Below, piece after piece: positions 15,055 to 16,799 of a stretch of 16,799 nt of DNA; within the stretch, counting starts at the first letter, position 1, and every line of letters begins with the position of its first letter. This DNA comes from an uncultured bacterium (GTDB lineage: Bacteria; Patescibacteriota; Patescibacteriia; UBA1558; GWA2-36-10): NCBI GenBank assembly GCA_903876815.1, contig CAIRBL010000017.1:1-16799 (forward strand), written 5' to 3'. The notes under the pieces were generated by a model. It did no database searches, had not been told where the DNA came from, and saw only the letters and a program-made list of their open reading frames with translations. A program made the translations under genes and the position numbers.

Positions 15055-15174
15055 ATGGCGATGGAAACCAAACTTTTCATTACCATTATGATACTGGGTA
15101 TCATAGCTGTTGCTTTTGGGCCAGAAACCTGGGAGTGGCTGGTGTACCAGTTCAAACAAAGGAGGAAAAAATGA
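15055..15174 (+). CDS. 39-residue single-pass membrane mini-protein, unknown function
   Basis: ATG at 15055 (or 15061, giving 37 residues, better spaced from the Shine-Dalgarno). The frame encodes one hydrophobic helix, about residues 6-22 (LFITIMILGIIAVAF), then PETWEWLVYQF and a basic QRRKK tail ending in TGA. This is a sound topology for a small inner-membrane protein with its charged tail in the cytoplasm. It has about 42% G+C and uses CTG, GAG, ACC and AGG codons, unlike the TTA/TTG/GAA-rich neighbours. It lies 22 nt after the glycosyltransferase gene and just before a terminator-like hairpin. I recognise no family. The Shine-Dalgarno and topology favour a real gene; expression is unproven. 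Confidence 0.55.
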   Translation: MAMETKLFITIMILGIIAVAFGPETWEWLVYQFKQRRKK

Positions 15175-15206
15175 GACCCGTCACACATGAGTGTGGCGGG
15201 TCCTGA
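15171..15206 (+). CDS. Possible 11-codon micro-ORF overlapping the mini-gene (MRPVTHECGGS)
   Basis: Its ATG overlaps the previous stop as ATGA. A perfect AGGAGG (15160-15165) sits 5 nt upstream, inside the RR codons of the mini-gene. The ORF spans the 12-bp hairpin at 15175-15202 and ends in TGA. The layout resembles a leader peptide whose translation would open the hairpin, but it has no amino-acid run typical of attenuators. Coincidence is quite possible, since AGGAGG is also needed to encode the basic tail. Confidence 0.25.
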   Translation: MRPVTHECGGS

Positions 15207-15214
15207 CTTTATTT
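15175..15214 (+). terminator. Intrinsic terminator after the mini-gene
   Basis: GACCCGTCACAC (15175-15186) pairs with GTGTGGCGGGTC (15191-15202) over 12 bp with one T.G pair, around loop ATGA. It is followed after a few bases by TTTATTT (15208-15214). The tail merges directly into the -35 of the rnpB promoter. Confidence 0.7.
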
Positions 15215-15241
15215 GACAAAAATTAGCCAATATGTTATAGA
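15213..15241 (+). promoter_or_regulatory. Strong sigma-70-type promoter of rnpB
   Basis: A perfect TTGACA (15213-15218), 17-nt spacer, and TATAGA (15236-15241) preceded by TGT (extended -10). The predicted start at about 15248 is a few bases before P1 of the RNase P RNA, so it is placed correctly. Confidence 0.75.
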
Positions 15242-15254
15242 TATGTTTAAGATT

Positions 15255-15624
15255 CAAATAAATTGAGATGATCGCCGCGCCTAAAAAGCGGGGAGGACAA
15301 AGTCCGAACACCACAGCCGTCTTTGACGGAGATAGTTGTTAACGACAACCGGCTATTTTGGTGACTTAATAGCCAGGACAAGTTGAACAGAAAATATGCC
15401 TATCCCGCATTTTGCGGGGTTAAGGGTGAAATGGTCAGATAACAAGCTGACCCGTTAATCTGGTGACAGATTAAAAGAGCTAAACTCTATTTGGTGCAAA
15501 ACTAAGTAGGTCCGGCATCAGCCGGACGGGTAAGTTGCTTGAGGCTATGGGCAATCATAGTCCTAGATAGATGATCATCGTCCGCCTTTGGCGGATACAG
15601 AATTCGGCTTATGATATTTATTTG
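15255..15624 (+). ncRNA. rnpB: RNase P RNA, bacterial type A-like
   Basis: The catalytic RNA of RNase P, which matures tRNA 5' ends. Ends are set by P1 (15255-15263 with 15616-15624, 9 bp). P2 is GATGATC (15267-15273) with GATCATC (15573-15579). Conserved blocks are present: GAGGA...AAGTCCG near 15293-15306, P8 with loop TAACG (15335-15349), TAAGGGTGAAAT (15421-15432), and GGTAAGTTGCTTGAGG (15529-15544). ACAGAATTCGGCTTAT (15597-15612) is the CR-V strand of P4. Further hairpins are P9 (15351-15374), P12 (15404-15418), P13 (15433-15452), P14 with a GTGA loop (15455-15474), and P18. P13 plus P14 indicate type A. P3 is very short. P15 is capped by ATCA (15510-15527), with no GGU. A P19-like hairpin is at 15581-15595. 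Confidence 0.96.
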
Positions 15625-15625
15625 G

Positions 15626-15648
15626 GTCTTTTTTATTATTATAAAGAC
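15626..15648 (+). terminator. T-rich hairpin downstream of rnpB
   Basis: GTCTTT (15626-15631) pairs with AAAGAC (15643-15648) across an AT-only loop. The T-run at 15629-15634 also directly follows the P1 stem, so P1 plus this U-tract could itself end transcription. Confidence 0.35.
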
Positions 15649-15649
15649 G

Positions 15650-15678
15650 TTTACTAAAATTTGCTTAAATGTTATCAT
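15650..15678 (+). promoter_or_regulatory. Promoter of the sugar transferase gene, predicted leaderless
   Basis: TTTACT (15650-15655, 4 of 6) and TATCAT (15673-15678, 5 of 6) are 17 nt apart. The expected start, 7 nt past the -10, is 15685, exactly the A of the ATG. Confidence 0.45.
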
Positions 15679-15684
15679 AAATTC

Positions 15685-16799
15685 ATGAAAAAAGCAGACT
15701 TTGTAACTAATTTAATTTTAGTGCCATTAGATGGCGTGGCTTTATTTTTAGCAGGTTTAACTGCTTATTTTTTGCGTTTTTCAGAAATCGTAGCTAGCCG
15801 TTTTCCGGTTTTTTATGAAATGCCATTGGAATTGTATTTATCTTTATTATGGAAGGTAAGTATTTTGGGTTTATTGATTTTTGCTTTAAATGGTTTTTAT
15901 GCTATGCGAAGTAAAAAACTGATTAAAGAAATTCCTAGAGTTTTTTTAGGTGTTTCTATTTTAGTAGTTTTTTTGATTTTATTTATTTTTTTAACTAGAG
16001 AATTATTTTCTTCCAGATTTATTATTGGCTTTGCTTGGATTTTGGCTATTTTATTTTTATCAATAGTCAGAATTATCGTAGCTTTTATAAAAAATTTATT
16101 TTTTTCTTTGGGCTGGGGATTATCCCCAGTAGTCATTTTGGGCGACAAAGATTCCTCGCAAGATATTTTGCAAGAGTATCAAAATAATCACTTTTTAGGT
16201 TTTAAAGTTTTAGCAGTGTTTGATGATTTTAAAGCATTTCAAGGATCTTTGGAAATGCAAGAAAATATTTTGCATAAAAAAATTGATTATATAGTGCAAA
16301 CAGATTCAAGTATTTCTAAGGATGAAGCTTTAGATTTATTGACATTTTGTCATGAAAATCAAATCAGTTTAAAATATGTAGCTAATCTTTTTCAAGCTCA
16401 AAGCTTACATTTAAATTTAAGCAGTGTTGCTGGCTTACCAATGGTAGAGGTTCAAGGCACTCCTTTGGATGGTTGGGGTAAGGTAGTAAAGCGTTTTTTT
16501 GATGTTTTAGGTGCAATAATTTTATTAATACCTTTAAGTCCGTTTTTTTTGTTGGTAGCCTTGATGATTAAATTGGATTCTCGTGGACCAATTTTTGTAG
16601 CCTTGGAAAGAGTTGGTAAAAAAGGTAAAATTTTCAAAATGTATAAATTTCGTTCCATGATTAATGGTGCTCATGAATTAAAAAAAGATATTTTAAAATA
16701 CAATGAGCGCAAAGATGGTCCATTATTTAAAATGAAAAATGATCCGCGAGTAACTAAATTGGGTCGCATATTAAGGAAATTAAGCATTGATGAATTACC
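15685..16799 (+). CDS. Polyprenyl-phosphate sugar-1-phosphate transferase (3'-truncated by window)
   Basis: 371 complete codons are visible and the gene runs off the window. Hydrophobic segments at about 8-30, 50-72, 85-104 and 112-135 give four N-terminal membrane helices. A nucleotide-binding-like middle domain starts at VVILGDKDSS (149-158). Another membrane segment (272-296) leads into the catalytic bacterial sugar-transferase domain. This has KRFFDVLGA (269-277), then DSRGPIF (298-304) and YKFRSM (320-325), all typical of the WcaJ/PssY/PglC superfamily. These enzymes move a sugar phosphate from UDP-sugar onto undecaprenyl phosphate, the first membrane step in surface polysaccharide or glycan assembly. 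The final part, including the C-terminus, is missing. The ATG at 15685 has no Shine-Dalgarno. The gene probably opens a polysaccharide cluster beyond the window. Confidence 0.92.
   Translation, partial: MKKADFVTNLILVPLDGVALFLAGLTAYFLRFSEIVASRFPVFYEMPLELYLSLLWKVSILGLLIFALNGFYAMRSKKLIKEIPRVFLGVSILVVFLILFIFLTRELFSSRFIIGFAWILAILFLSIVRIIVAFIKNLFFSLGWGLSPVVILGDKDSSQDILQEYQNNHFLGFKVLAVFDDFKAFQGSLEMQENILHKKIDYIVQTDSSISKDEALDLLTFCHENQISLKYVANLFQAQSLHLNLSSVAGLPMVEVQGTPLDGWGKVVKRFFDVLGAIILLIPLSPFFLLVALMIKLDSRGPIFVALERVGKKGKIFKMYKFRSMINGAHELKKDILKYNERKDGPLFKMKNDPRVTKLGRILRKLSIDEL

Noticed and set aside
15024..15314. 96-codon open frame on the - strand over the mini-gene and the start of rnpB
   Set aside because: It runs antisense to a Shine-Dalgarno-led ORF, a terminator, a strong promoter and the 5' part of RNase P RNA, and its translation shows no domain-like pattern.
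15404..15595. GC-rich palindromes as inserted mobile repeats in this stretch
   Set aside because: They coincide with expected RNase P RNA helices (P12, P15, P19), so they are explained by RNA structure.
15897..16148. 83-codon open frame on the - strand inside the sugar transferase gene
   Set aside because: A low-complexity Lys/Ile-rich product from the complement of an AT-rich membrane-protein gene; the + strand frame has clear family motifs.

Overview
The window is a compact, AT-rich (roughly one-third G+C by eye) bacterial segment with every recognisable gene on the + strand. It looks like chromosomal housekeeping DNA from a streamlined lineage. My best guess is Candidate Phyla Radiation / Patescibacteria. 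The clues are: almost no Shine-Dalgarno sites; a short archaeal-type prolyl-tRNA synthetase; two mreB genes; a shortened frr-rseP-proS cluster without the usual lipid and isoprenoid genes; and an RNase P RNA with reduced P3 and L15. None of these is diagnostic alone, and there is no rRNA or ribosomal protein here to settle the placement. No mobile element, CRISPR array, tRNA or phage gene was found.

Layout: (1) 1-2474 holds a small one-helix membrane protein of unknown role, then recJ and an RNase HI gene 7 nt apart. (2) 2475-2563 is an intergenic stretch with a GC-rich terminator-like hairpin and a good sigma-70-type promoter. It is followed by holB (DNA polymerase III delta') and an exported Asp-box (BNR) beta-propeller lipoprotein. 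(3) 4741-8176 has frr, rseP, a 93-residue conserved-looking unknown protein and proS, tightly packed. (4) 8186-12351 is a cell-shape operon: mreB, mreC, mreD, mrdA (PBP2), with short gaps or overlaps throughout. (5) 12422-15032 has greA, a second divergent mreB and a GT4 glycosyltransferase. (6) 15033-15684 has no long ORF. It holds a 39-codon membrane mini-protein with a strong Shine-Dalgarno site, an overlapping 11-codon micro-ORF folded into a terminator-like hairpin, a strong promoter, and rnpB (RNase P RNA). (7) 15685 to the window end is a membrane-anchored polyprenyl-phosphate sugar transferase cut off by the window edge.

The genes cover DNA repair and replication (RecJ, RNase HI, delta'), translation (RRF, ProRS, RNase P), transcript elongation (GreA), membrane proteolysis (RseP), and envelope synthesis (MreBCD-PBP2, GT4 enzyme, sugar-phosphate transferase). 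The most interesting signals are at the RNA and translation level. At least two promoters put the predicted transcription start on or next to the ATG, suggesting leaderless mRNAs. One tiny gene breaks this pattern with a strong Shine-Dalgarno and distinct codon use. The RNase P RNA lacks the usual GGU in L15. I did not find a convincing new defence or mobile system.
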